A stretch of DNA of 64,000 nt, taken from positions 11,142,225-11,206,224 of the forward strand of contig OY720347.1 in NCBI GenBank assembly GCA_963082975.1, written 5' to 3'. The stretch comes from Labia minor. Taxonomy: Eukaryota; Arthropoda; Insecta; Dermaptera; Spongiphoridae. Each line of letters begins with the position of its first letter. Position 1 is the first letter of the stretch. A program made the position numbers and the translations under genes. Positions 44,665 to 57,085 of the stretch are shown piece by piece. The notes under the pieces are model-generated. The model was not told where the DNA came from. It made no database searches and saw only the letters and a program-made list of their open reading frames with translations.

Positions 44665-47600
44665 TTACATATGTTCTGGATGATGACGCAGTGATTCGAT
44701 CATTTGTTCACCAGTGATTGCTCTCGTGCATACATGATGAATAGCAGTGAAAAGTGGAAACCTGTAATTTATTTATTAAAGAAATAAAAAAAAATAATAA
44801 ACATGATGAAAATAATTAATTAAAAAAATAAATTTAAAGAACAACATACTCTTCTTCCATATGTTTTTCTTTGAGCAAATGATTTACTTCTTCAGCAGTA
44901 ATTGGTCCCTGAAGTTTTTGGCCATTTAATAGTTCAGTCTCCAATTCACCAATAGACTAAAATAGTGAATTCGTTAATTATTAAATAAATTAGTACCAGA
45001 GCATCGAAAGTTTAAGTTTTAGAAATATTTTCATTAACAATATTAAAGCAAATATAAAATTTCTGTGTGAGAAACCTAATTTAAATATTGCTATTAGTTT
45101 TTACTCTTGGCTGATCAGAAGAAGAATAGCCAAACACTCAGAGCAAATTTATAGTTTTAATAATTACCTTAACACTTTTAATAAATTGCTCTGAAATCCT
45201 TCTATTACGTCCCCCAAAACAGGTAGTAATAAGATCAGCTACTCCACAAGATTCAAAGAATGTTGAAAGTTTAGCGCCAGGATAAAATGTATTAACAAAT
45301 TTGACCATTTCCATTAAACCAAGCCGGATTATTGCTGCTTTTGTATTGTCTCCAAGTTGCATGCCATCGACAAAGCCTGCACCACAGGCAACTATATTCT
45401 AAAACAAAATTTAAAAAAAGAACTATTTAAATATAAATATTATGATTTTTATAATATAATATAATGCACATGAAATCTGTAATAATAATTTATGTATTAC
45501 CACAATATTTGGAAATATTGGAAAAATAAATGATCAACATAATTTTAATTTTATGAATCTTAATAGAGAATAATCTGGAAAAATGGCCAACATAAGTTAT
45601 AATTGAGAAAAGAATGAAATTATTTCAATCCTAGAAGAGGGATGAAGAGAGTGCTTCAAATAACACTCGTAAAAAATGCTACTTTATACATTTAATGAAA
45701 AATCATAAATATATAGATAATTTAAAAAAGCAATTAAATATTAGATTGTATAAAAAATAAAAATAATGACATCAAATATTTTTCTTTTAAAAAATTTCTT
45801 TGTAAAAACAAATAAGAAGCGCCTCCAAATCTTTATGTCTATGTACAGCCTTATAATTTAAAAAAATATATTCCTATCTTATAGTTGCATTAATACTTCT
45901 TATAATAAATATTTAACTAATAGAAAAATTATGTTGCTTTCTAATTTTAAATTAAAGAATTAAAAAATAAATTGGTAAATTTATTTTTTATTTAAATGTA
46001 TCTACAATACAAAATAGATTATATAATTATTTTATCCGCATGAAATTGAAATTGTTAGCAAAGTCCGAATTAAATGATTTAGAAACTTAAGTATACTTCT
46101 ACTTTGGACTTAGTTATTAGATGTTATAAAACTTCATATGCATATTTATAATATACATATATGTATTTTGAAAAGGTATTTACATACATGAATTAAAATA
46201 AATTTATTTATATTGGTCATTGCCTAAAAACCTAGAAAGTTTTTTTTATAAAAAATGAAAATTTATAGATTTAAATAATATTAAATTAATATTAATATTA
46301 TTATTAATAACAATATTTTTAATTTTTTTTTTGCAAACGACTCTTATCATTAAACATAAAATTTATTAAAATAATAATATAAATATCAATAAAAGATTTC
46401 CTTTACATTTATTTCCGGGTAGACCGATTGGGTAACCTCCGGTCGGAAGACGAAGGACGCAGAGGGCTAAGTTATTTAAAATTGTATGTATTTAAAATTA
46501 GTTATTTTGGTAAATTATAAAGATATATTCTAATTAACTACTGAATTCCCATTTTCTGAACTACCTATGTATACATACAATTTCTACATTCTCCCAATTT
46601 TCTTGATATTGTCACCCCATAAATATATATTTATAGTGATTACCATTTATAATATTAAAAATAATTTCATTTTAATTGTTATTATAAAGTATTTTAAAAA
46701 TTACCTTAAGAGCTCCACAAACTTCCACAGCCTCAACATCATCAACAACAACAACCCGAAAATTATCAGTTTGAATTAAATCACGTAAAACAGGTGCCAA
46801 TCTTTTATTTTTACAACCTTAAAATATAATTGAAAAATTAAATGATAGAGGCTATAAGATTATTTTAAGAAAATATAAATGTTAATTTAATTTTTAATTT
46901 CATTTATTCTTAAATGATATATATTTGCAATGCTATTTTAATCGACAATAAAAATTTACATCAAGATTTCAAATTTATGTGTTAAAGGTCTCATAATTAA
47001 AAAAAAGGAATTTTAGAAAATAGTCATTATGTGTATACGAAGTGTGTCTAAAAAGTTCGGTGAATAGTATGATAAAAACATAAAAACAGAACGTTAATTG
47101 TAAATACCTTTATTATATATAACCTTCAAAATACTCTCCATTTGCTACAACACACTTCTGACAACGTTCGTATAACGCTAGAAAACTGTTGGAGAAGTCT
47201 TGATGTGGAATCGTTCTCAGAGTAGCCGTCACAACGTTCAGTCCAGCCATCCACAACAACGCTTGAAAACTGTTGGAGAAGTCTTGATGTGTAGCCGTGA
47301 TAACGTTCAGGCCGGCCATCCACAAGCAGGACACCAAGAAAACACTGAACGTGTACAAGAGATGCTAACAAAAATGAGATCACGGTTTGCAGACGTCGAG
47401 GAGGTTCACAACTATGTGACGGCTATTCTGAATACGATTCCACATCAATACTTCTCCAACAGTTTTCAAGCGTTATACGAACGTTGTCAGAAGTGTGTTG
47501 TGGCAAATGGAGAGTATTTTGAAGGTTAATAAAGGTATTTACAATTAACGTTCTGTTTTTATGTTTTTATCATACTATTCACCGAACTTTTTAGACACAA

Positions 47601-50600
47601 CTCGTATATATTCCAAAACAATAGATGAATGTTACAGTTGTAAATTTTAATATTACTTATTTATTTCTCTCTGATGTTATAACATTTAAATTAAAATTCA
47701 ATAAACTTTCTTATTTATTTTATTAAAACAAACTTAAATTAAATTATTAATTTTTTTAATGTGTAGTATAAAGTGAACTATTCTATTGTAATGTGAATGA
47801 AAAGATTCTAGAATTTCATTGAATAAATAATTTTTAAGAGAGATAATGAAATTGTTTTTGTTCGGTTAAATAATATTAGTAATTAATTAACAATACCTAT
47901 TGTGGTTTCGCAGAATTTTCCTTCTGCAACTTCATTTGCTAAATTTGCACCCATCAATACACAAACATCAATTTTCAAAAGTTTCTTGATAACATTTGAA
48001 ATTAAATCGATGCCACCGCCATCAGGTCGATCAAAACCCTAAAAAATTATATTTAATAATTATAATTGTGCTAAGATTGTTAAGAAAAAATTAATCAATA
48101 GATAATTGTTTATTAATTTTATTGAAAATGTTTAATATGAATTATGAAGTTTTAGGGCAGTTATTTCTAGTCCATTCTATTCATTTTTTGGGTTATTTCC
48201 TCGCTTTTTACACAATTTGTTTAATTATTTGATTTAAATGGTTGAATACAATTCTTTTTTACACGCTTTTATTTAGCTTACACCGGTTTCCAGGTCGTCA
48301 AATCTTGCAACGTTAATTTGACCCACTTCTCAATGTTCGAATGAGCTAAAATTTCGTATACATATGTATACATATTCTGATTCAATTTAAGTCATAGGTG
48401 ACCTAGGAGGTATTATATTTATTAGTTATTTCATATTACATAATATTGAAAAATAGTAATTATTGTTTTTGAAAAGATATATGTATATATAAACCAATAA
48501 TCTAATAATAATAATAATAATAATAAGCCCCTTATACCACCGATTTGATATATAGTATTTTGAGGTGAAGAATCGACTTAAATTAGATTCTTTCAACATT
48601 CACACTATAACCTCAAATAAAAAACCGGGCGAAATTTCTATCAAGACTAAAAATTAGAAAATAAAAAAAAATATAAAAAAAAACTTTTTAAAAACACACT
48701 TTTATTTAAATGCACTAAAAAGGAGAAGATAATTTCTCCACACACACCACGATTTCCTTACAATTAATCATATCTAAAAAATGAAAGCATGGATGCCAAA
48801 CATGCAGAGAAAGGAAAAGGATACGAAAGACATTTCATTGTATATACATAATCCTTTCTGTTTTTTTCCTTTTCCACTATAATTGATAACTATGTCCATC
48901 TGAAGTAGAATTTACGTTTTTCCCTGCATGTTTGGTGCCCATAATTTCATTTTTTAGATATGATTAATTGTAAGGAAATTGTGGTGTCTGAGGAGAAATT
49001 ATTTTCTCCTTTTTAGTACATTTAAATAAAAGCGTGTTTTTAAAAAGTTTTTTTTTATATTTTTTTTTATTCAAATTTGACTATATTTTCTAAATTATCT
49101 TGTGACGGATGATAAAATTTCAAACCATTAATTTTTTTCATATTCAGATAACAATAATAAATTTAGACTTAAGGTGTAAAAGTCGAAAGATTATCATGAT
49201 TGAGATTAATAAATTAATCTGAATATTTATATTTCAATATTAATTATTACCTATTAAATATTTCTAATAATTATGATTCTATTGATAAAATTTCTTGTGA
49301 TTTAAATATTTTTTAATCAAGATTTTAAATTCATTTAAATATTAGATATTTTTAGATTCCGATATATATTTTTAAATCCTGCACTAAGCATGATCTTACT
49401 CTTAGATAATAGGTATTTGTGTAATCAATGCTCTTTAGACATCCTATAAATATGATTAAAGTAGAAAGAGCGAGGGGAGTTTATTTGTATATGTTCTTAT
49501 CTTATAAACGTTTTATTTAACATTTGCCCCTTATCCTAATGAGAATGCAATTATATAATAACTTGGTTGAATCTATGACCTAACGAAATGGATAATCGAA
49601 TGGAGTTACAGACACTTTTTTCTATATTTATAGGCATATATTTTATTTATATTTAAGATCAACTATAAAAGGTTTATATTTATTAAAACTTTTGTGATTT
49701 TTTTCATAATTATTAAAGGTTAAATATTATTTCTAACTATATTTGAATTAGGATAGATAAATTTAGAAAAAGTTCTATTTATGCTATTCATTGCTTAATT
49801 GTTTACATTATAATTTAAAAAGTAATTAAAATAATCTTGTAATATAATTATATATTTAAATTTAATACAATTAAGAATCGATTTAAATATTAAAGAGAAA
49901 TATAAAATTTTTTTAAAAAAATTAATTTCTAAATTTGTGAGCAATTTATTTAAGAATCCAACGTGTTTTAAAATTAAATAAGATCAAATAACGATAAAAT
50001 ATACATTTCCAACTTTGGAAAAATAAGTTGAATAAATAATAGAAAAATTACCTAGAATAATTATAAAAATGAAGGCGCCATTGGGTGTGCGGGTAGCGAA
50101 CCTGCCTCAGATTCACATGGTCTGGGTTCAAATCCCGGGCCTGGCAAGGGAATTTCCCTACCTGGGGTCTATGGGACGGAGTCAACCCAGCCTCCGGGAA
50201 CAAGATTGGGGAAAAGCTAGTTGATAGCGCCTCCGATCAAGAAAATCAAGATAAAGGTTGAGAGGTCCCGTTCTACTGATCATAGGACACCTCATTGATA
50301 TAACCGGCTTGATAGACGTTGACCTACAAGGACGTACAAAGTCAGAGTTTTTTTTTTTATATTTTTTCTACGTTTTAAGAGAAACACAACTCCTCACTTA
50401 TTTAAACTAATATTCTAACAATAATCTCCAAACTCACTTTTGAAAATTATTTTAAAAAGAATGAGTCGAAAAGCAGATACAATTATCTCACAAACCCAAA
50501 TAAAAAAAAACAATTTTCATTTAAATATATATATATATCCAAGCATTAGTGGCCAAATATCCGATAACCTTTAAAATAAATAAAATTAATGTTTTAAGGT

Positions 50601-52606
50601 ATAAATTATAAGTTCTAATAAATAATTAGGCACAAGGGAAAGTTATTGTTTTGACCCTTCTCATTCCTCTGAATAGTTATTAACATTATAAAAATAATTC
50701 ACTGATAAAATAATAATATGTTATTTTTTTTTAAAAAAAAAGTTATATAATGAGGAAAAAGGAATTAGTTAGACAATAATAATTATCTATTGATTTATTT
50801 TTATCGTAGTATGTTTACAATAAAAAACCTTCTTTAAATATTATTTATTTATTTAAATAATGATTATGCGATAAAGAGAAGAGAGTTAAAATGTTATTTT
50901 TAAATTAAGTTCAATATACGAGGGTGGGGTGAAAAGTTTCCGGCCTGACCAAAAAAACGATGTTTTTAATTTTTTTTTTTTTGCTTTATTTTTCAACATT
51001 CAAGATAGCTGAGTCCTGTACGATGTCAGCTGAACGTCTGCGCTGCGAAATATTTTGCACAACCATTTGAACATGGAAAGCTGTGTGCAAAGTGGGTGCC
51101 GCATTTCCTAACGTTAGACCAAAAACTGCTTCGAAAAACCATTTCTACCGATAATTTGGCGCTGTAGCGTAATTTAAACGAATTTTTGCATCGATTCACA
51201 ACTGTTGATGAGACTTAAATTAAATTTAATCAATTAAATTAATTAAATTAACTAGAACACCGTTATGAGAAATGTATCAGTGTTGATGGAGATTATGTTG
51301 AAAAATAAAGCAAAAAAAAAATTTTAAATTTTCTTGGTCAGGCTGGAAACTTTTCACCCCACCCTCGTATGATTTGTTAATATAATAATAGATGCTCACA
51401 CACACACCTTGATAAGAGAAAGAGCAACTGCAGTTGGCCGAACTTTACCTACTAAAGTTAAACAAATAGAACGAACAAATTGATGAGGAACGACAAATAT
51501 AAGAACATCGGCATCTTGAGCAGCAAGGGTGACATCAGGAATAGCAACCTGGCAAAATAAAAGATTAATATGAATATTAATTAATAAATAAATAAATATT
51601 AATATTTTATAAATAAGTTAATTTTGTTTCACATAAGTCAAGGTTATTTACGATAATAGCAATATCAAAATTAAAATTTTAATAAAAACTTTATTTCGAC
51701 TATTTAGATCAGTGATTCTCAACCTTTTTTTACCGCGGCACACTTTTATCGGTTTAATTTGGCGGCACAGAAAAAAAATAAGTGTAAAAGTTTATTGATA
51801 ATAATAATATTGAAAAAAAGTGGTCCCAAAAACGTTTTTCTTTTTTTTTTTAGAACCAAATTGAAATATTTAGAAAAAAAGTCGGAAATGTTTAAGAGCC
51901 TCATAATCTCGCGGCACAGTGGTTGAGAATCAGATTTAGATCATAGGTTAACAAACTTTTTTGTGTCGTAGACCCCTTGCCATGTTTATCGGTTTTGGGT
52001 ACACCCCCTAAATTGATTTTGATTTTTCATAAAAAAATTCTACCCTTTTTTTGAAAAATCAAAAACGTTTTAAGAGCCATGTCGAAAAACAATTTATCTT
52101 TTTTTTTATTTTTTGTTTTTAAAGAGACATATTGAAAAAAAATCAAAAAAAGTTTTCAAAAGCCATGACGGAAAAACGATTTACCCCCATTATCATTTCA
52201 TGGCCCCCCAAATTTGTTTTTCGCTGCCGTAGACCCCTTGGAGGTTGAAATAGACCCCACGGGGTCTATATAGACCACTTTGGGAGCCTATGATATAATT
52301 AAATTAAAAGTAAAAATAAAATACAATATATATAATATCAAAATAATAATTTGATAATTTCTTAATACAAATATTTTTTTTATTTTTAATTAAAAATCCT
52401 TTGTATTCTTTTATTCATTAGATTTTATATCAATTAATAAATACTAATCATGATTCTTTTATTTTAATAATTCAATTCAAAGAACATCTGGACTGAATTT
52501 GCCCTTGAATATCAATTTATCTGCAATTAAAATTCAACAGCTTTTTCTTAATTAAAATTTATTGTTTTTAATTATTTGTTTTTTGATTGATTAATGATAA
52601 TCTATT

Positions 52607-52651
<45 letters not shown>

Positions 52652-55600
52652 AGTTCTTTGCCTATAAGAATAATATAATTAGATTTCAAAGTTATCTAAA
52701 GTTTAATTCTTAAATATGAATGTGCGCAATTGATGTAAATCTTTCATGCATTTAAATTGATTAAGACAATAAAACTGCATTAAGAACTTCATGATTTAGA
52801 AATTATATTTTAGAAAATTAAGTTTTAAATGAACATTTCAAAATTCTAATGAATTTTTAAGAATTTAAAGTACTCTTCCATTAACTATGTTAATTTTTTT
52901 TCCACTATACTTAAATAATTTTCCATTAATATCTCTTGTATGCTTTTGATAATTGAATATGAAAATAAATAAGAACAAAATTTTATAATAAAGACATTAA
53001 AATTAAATGTTTATTTATAATGATTTGGTTGGCTTACAAATACAAGATTAGGTATTTAACTTATTTACTCTTCTATTTGCTACGTAATTAAAAATAATCA
53101 AAAACACAACTATTTAAGTTCAATATTTGGTTGCCTATTGATTAAGATAGATAAGAATTTAAAAATTATTAAAAAAGTAAGTAAAACAAAATGCTCCTAG
53201 AACATGGAAATGAACTTATGTCACGTGTGCAATCAGACTAAGAATTTTGATCGATCACACAAATTAATTAATCATAACGATAAATTATTTTAGAAATTAT
53301 AGAAAATATAAAAAAAATAATAATCCAAATAATTATTTTATTTCATATTTTTTATAGTGAAATAATATTTAGATTAATTTTTTATTTATATTTAATTTTA
53401 GTTTTTTTATTAATTGGTTTCATTGGTAAGTTAATTATTTCATATAAATTTGTACCCAGGTAAGGAAAAAGTTTTCCATTATAGTAAACAAATTGAAATA
53501 ATTTTAGAGTATTCTTTATTATTACATATTTTAGAAAATTATAAAATATTAATTATTATTATTTGTACAGTTTTACTTTAAATTTTATGAAGACAATATT
53601 AGTACCTTATATATACTGTGAAAAGTACAATATACGAGGGTCATTCAACAAGTACTTAGTCTCACCGCCCGATAGCGCTGCTATCACAAAAGAGTTTTAC
53701 CATAATGTAGTACATTTTTTTATTAGCCCACTGTCAAAGTTTCAGTCAATTCCCTTCACTAGTTTTGTTTTGACAGCCTATGGAAGCGAGCGTGTCGATC
53801 AGTTGTACAAAAATGGAAAAAGAACAATTCGACCCAGTGAGTAACTTTTTCAGGTTTGGAAACAAAAAGTAATCACAGGGGGCCAAATCTGGAGAGTTAG
53901 GTGGATGAGGCAGCAATTCGTAGCGCAAATCGACCAATTTGGTCATGGACATTTTTGTACAACTGAGCGACACGCTCGCTTCCAAAGGCTGTCAAAACAA
54001 AACTAGTGAAGGGAATTGACTGAAACTTTGACAGTGGGCTAATAAAAAAATGTACTACATGATGATAAAACTCTTTTGTGATAGCATCGCCACACACACA
54101 TCGGACGGTGAGGCTAAGTACTTGTTGAATGACCCGTTAATATATATATATACATATTAACGGAATATATATATATATAGGCTCAATTCTTGGAGTGTGT
54201 AAGACCGATTATTTATAATTATTAAAATCTATTTAATAAAATGTCTGCTAATTTATTTTACTTTAACTAATTCTTTCAATGCTCCCCACCTTCCCTGTCC
54301 TGTACCTGAAATGACTAATGCTTTCAAATTCTTTTAATTTGACATAAAACTTATTAGATGTCACAAAAATTCCAGGAATCATTTTGGAAATCACTGATAA
54401 GACCTAGAAAGTTTTTAAGTCTTTTTTCTTATCATAATATAAAAGATAAGGGTCAGAATGGAAAATAACAAAATTGAGGATTTCAGTCCTCTCATGGAAT
54501 TGTCAAAAGAAAGAAATATTTGGTTTATTTTAACTTTAATTTAAATGTAAATACCAATCAAAGAATTGTTCATTAAATTAAATGAAAACCTATTAGTTAA
54601 ATAACAAAAAAATATTGAAATTGAAATTATTATTTTATTCCGGAGTAATGATTTCTATTTATTTAAATCGTTTCATATTTAATCTCAAAATAGAAAAGAA
54701 AGATAAAACAACATATGAAGGTCGATAGAATGGAATGTTGTCCTTTAGAGTGAAATCTAAACGATAAGGCCTCCTGGAAATGGAAAGTGAATTGATTGAA
54801 TTCGTTTCTTTAGTACAAATATTGAACAGAAGAAATATTAAAGTTATAATTATTAATATCTATGTATAAAATTTATATTAATATTAAAAATTATTTTTAT
54901 TAATAATGCTGTCAGTGAATTTGTTTAATTAATGTTATATGCATAATAAATTAAATAAAATAATTATTATAATATTTGTTACTTATGAAAAATTTATAAA
55001 ATAATTTCACGATAATTCATCATATATTTTAAAAAATTATTAAAAAGGGTGTGGGTTCAGAATGACACTAGTAGAATATATTAACAATTTTTTATAGTTT
55101 TAAACAGAAAACATTAATTTCAAGCAAATCTTTTCATCACTCGTAATGGAAATTTTTTTTTTATATTGTGTATTTATATGCTATATGTTCAAGTAAATAA
55201 TACTCCTATATTATACTTTTCAAATAGTTTTATTAATAATATAATGCACAAAATTTATTGATTATATCATATAAGTTAAGAATATTAAATATAGAATATA
55301 TGATTGTGAAATTTATAGAAGTAGAAGTACAAAAGTACAGAAGATAAATACAAATGAGTAGATTGAAATGGGAAAGGTTTTTTTTTTTAACCTCTGATAT
55401 AGGAAGTTTCATAAATATAAATATAAATTTCATAAAATGATAAATACTACATTAAAAATAAGTCCAAAACATTTTTTATCAAAACACACAATTTTGATTT
55501 ATTTTTGTTTCTAAAAAAATAGATTATTCCAGGTTTCAATATTTTTAAGAATTAAAAAAAATACCTAATAATTAATATTTATTAAAATTAAAAATAAATT

Positions 55601-56867
55601 GTTTTAGCGTATTAAATTTTAATTAACAAATAAAGATAGTATACTATATCTCTCTAAAAAGAAAAAAGTTTAACTGGGTGATTTAGATTGGTGCAGACTA
55701 TAGAAAATGAGGGTTATATATTTTAAATAAAAAAACTTGGAGAGAGGGGCAAAGCAAGTCCTTCTGATTTTTTAAATCCTTAACCCAGTGGTTTCCAACC
55801 TTTCTGTACCGGCGCCCCCCTTTTTTTAAAAAAAATCTCTCGCCCCCCTTAATTTTTGTAATAATCTAATTTCATAAATACTCATATAATATAGTAATTT
55901 ATTTAATGGGCTACAAAATAACACATACACATTACACACCCAAACATACTCAATTAAGCAAAAACATATTATAGATTATTATAGATTTTAGAAAAAAAAA
56001 TTGGTTCTAATACATTCGTGCCCCCCCCCCCTCCCCCAGGGGGTGGCGCTCTACAGGTTGGAAAACACTGCCTTAACCTCTTAAAAAATTTTAAATTAGA
56101 TAAGTAGATAAACAAATATAATAACTAAAAGAATCAATGCGGTGTGTGAAGTATGTAAAATAAAATATAAACATTCAAATATTTTAACTATATTTTATTT
56201 ATGTTATAAATTTCCTTTCATCTAGTGAAATAATTATATAGTATCTCCTATTAGATATAGGTAATATATATATATAATAGTGATTATATGGTCATCTGAA
56301 ATTTTTTTATTTAAATTAAAAATTTAAGTTTTAAATTATCGGCACCTTAAAAAAATAAATAGTAAGTTAATAAGAAAGTTAAAATATATTCAATTTATTT
56401 TATACATATATAAAATAATAATATATTTTTAAATGTTATACGATTAACATGTGATGACGAATATACTTATATGGTATAAATAAAGTTGAATACAATTAAG
56501 TAAAACAAAAAATGGAATATTTTCATCCCTCTTCACCCATCAAAGAAAAAAAATAATAATTCTACTTACCACATTCGATGGAAGAGTATGACCTTTTAAA
56601 TATTTAACATTCTCGTGTGTGGTATTAATAATTTCGGTTAATTTTCTTCCAGCAATCATTTCTTCATAAACATACATAGTTACTCTATCTTCAAAAATGT
56701 CCAATGCTTTCGCATTTGCTCCAACAATTTTTGCAATTGCTGAACCCCTTAAAGAGTAAAGTAATTTTAAGGTATTTTTATATTTATTTATTTATTTGAA
56801 AAAATCTAAAAAAAAATGCTTACCAATTGCCAGAGCCCACGATGCACACTTTTTTTTTAGCAGTCAT
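44665..56867 (-). CDS. Gpdh1: glycerol-3-phosphate dehydrogenase [NAD+], cytosolic, 8 coding exons, 350 aa
   Basis: It reduces dihydroxyacetone phosphate to glycerol 3-phosphate in the cytosol. Coding exons in order: 56824-56867, 56570-56747, 51408-51548, 47897-48038, 46705-46817, 45168-45398, 44850-44956, 44665-44761. All introns are GT-AG, the phases agree, and the exons sum to 1053 bp. The start gives [21 protein letters not shown], whose GSGNWG is the NAD-binding loop. Further landmarks are [24 protein letters not shown] (~150), [16 protein letters not shown] with the catalytic Lys (~205), [33 protein letters not shown] and the end LRHHPEHM. Length matches the animal family. Introns 2 to 5 hold mariner, hAT, SINE and LINE relics. 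The stop codon overlaps a consensus splice donor. Confidence 0.96.
46418..46472 (+). repeat. tiny LINE fragment in an intron
   Basis: GGTAGACCGATTGGGTAACC and the following bases match the GRPIGKRPLGRPRTR-coding part of the LINE at 30456-30764. Confidence 0.6.
47038..47604. mobile_element. palindromic (fold-back) mariner derivative
   Basis: Both ends begin with the same mariner terminus (CGAAGTGTGTCTAAAAAGTT on the left, its complement on the right), flanked by TA. The inverted homology extends ~165 bp and includes the transposase C-terminus ([16 protein letters not shown]) on both arms in opposite directions. The centre has a tandem direct repeat around GTTGGAGAAGTCTTGATGTG. It lies in an intron of the dehydrogenase gene. 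Confidence 0.85.
48661..49068. repeat. imperfect long inverted repeat in an intron
   Basis: Arms about 48661-48812 and 48917-49068 are diverged reverse complements (AGGAGAAGATAATTTCTCC against GGAGAAATTATTTTCTCC, GATTTCCTTACAATTAATCA against TGATTAATTGTAAGGAAAT). Probably an old fold-back element. Confidence 0.75.
50073..50358 (+). mobile_element. tRNA-derived SINE
   Basis: The head GGCGCCATTGGGTGTGCGGG leads into a tRNA-like part with B box GGTTCAAATCC (within 50124-50136). The body is GGTCTATGGGACGGAGTCAA to GACGTACAAAGTCAGAG, ending in a run of T. It matches 19671-19943 in reverse. The tRNA part is not a functional tRNA gene. Confidence 0.8.
50919..51367. mobile_element. mariner-derived MITE
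   Basis: Termini CGAGGGTGGGGTGAAAAGTT and its complement ACTTTTCACCCCACCCTCG, flanked by TA on both sides. Same family as 41752-42186. Confidence 0.85.
51710..51933. mobile_element. hAT-type MITE (family CAGTGATTCTCAACC), second copy
   Basis: Left end CAGTGATTCTCAACC; right end GGTTGAGAATCAG has lost two bases. Perfect 8-bp duplication ATTTAGAT (51702-51709 and 51934-51941). Confidence 0.85.
51942..52288 (+). repeat. interspersed repeat shared with 26743-27002
   Basis: Starts CATAGGTTAACAAACTT and ends ACTTTGGGAGCCTATG, contains GTCGTAGACCCCTTGCC. It abuts the preceding hAT MITE's target duplication. Confidence 0.6.
52612..52650. repeat. TA microsatellite
   Basis: Alternating TA of about 39 bp inside intron 2 of the dehydrogenase gene. 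Confidence 0.85.
53635..54136. mobile_element. second palindromic (fold-back) mariner derivative
   Basis: Left terminus CGAGGGTCATTCAACAAGTA; right terminus TACTTGTTGAATGACCCG. About 180 bp of each arm is inverted homology (53635-53815 and 53950-54136), both including ACAAAACTAGTGAAGGGAAT or its complement. Between the arms, minus-strand [19 protein letters not shown] is a mariner catalytic segment. It is a different mariner family from 47038-47604. Confidence 0.85.
55786..56070. mobile_element. hAT-type MITE (family CAGTGGTTTCCAACC)
   Basis: Ends CAGTGGTTTCCAACC and GGTTGGAAAACACTG; perfect 8-bp duplication CCTTAACC (55778-55785 and 56071-56078). Contains a C-rich tract near its right end. 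Confidence 0.9.
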
Positions 56868-57085
56868 TTTGTGATTGTCAGTTAAATTTTATGTTGTCCT
56901 AAGCAGAGAAGTTCTCTATACGAGTGTTAAAATTCAACTGACGGAGAAATTTACTCTGAAGAGTGGGGAGTTGATATACGTACGAAAATTTTGCTGGCCT
57001 AAGAAGCGGCCGTAATATTAAACCTTGTACTTTGAAGCGGACATGCCGCGAAATGAGCTGATCTTTTGTAACAGGGTAACCACTC
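56868..57085 (-). promoter_or_regulatory. 5' untranslated and upstream region of the dehydrogenase gene
   Basis: GC-richer sequence immediately 5' of the ATG. An acceptor-like TTATTTTAG near 57085 could be the boundary of an untranslated first exon. The transcription start is not identified. Confidence 0.4.

Noticed and set aside
50087-50160. A tRNA gene (B-box GGTTCAAATCC in a tRNA-like context)
   Set aside because: No complete cloverleaf is evident and the same sequence with its body recurs at 19671-19943, so it is the head of a SINE.
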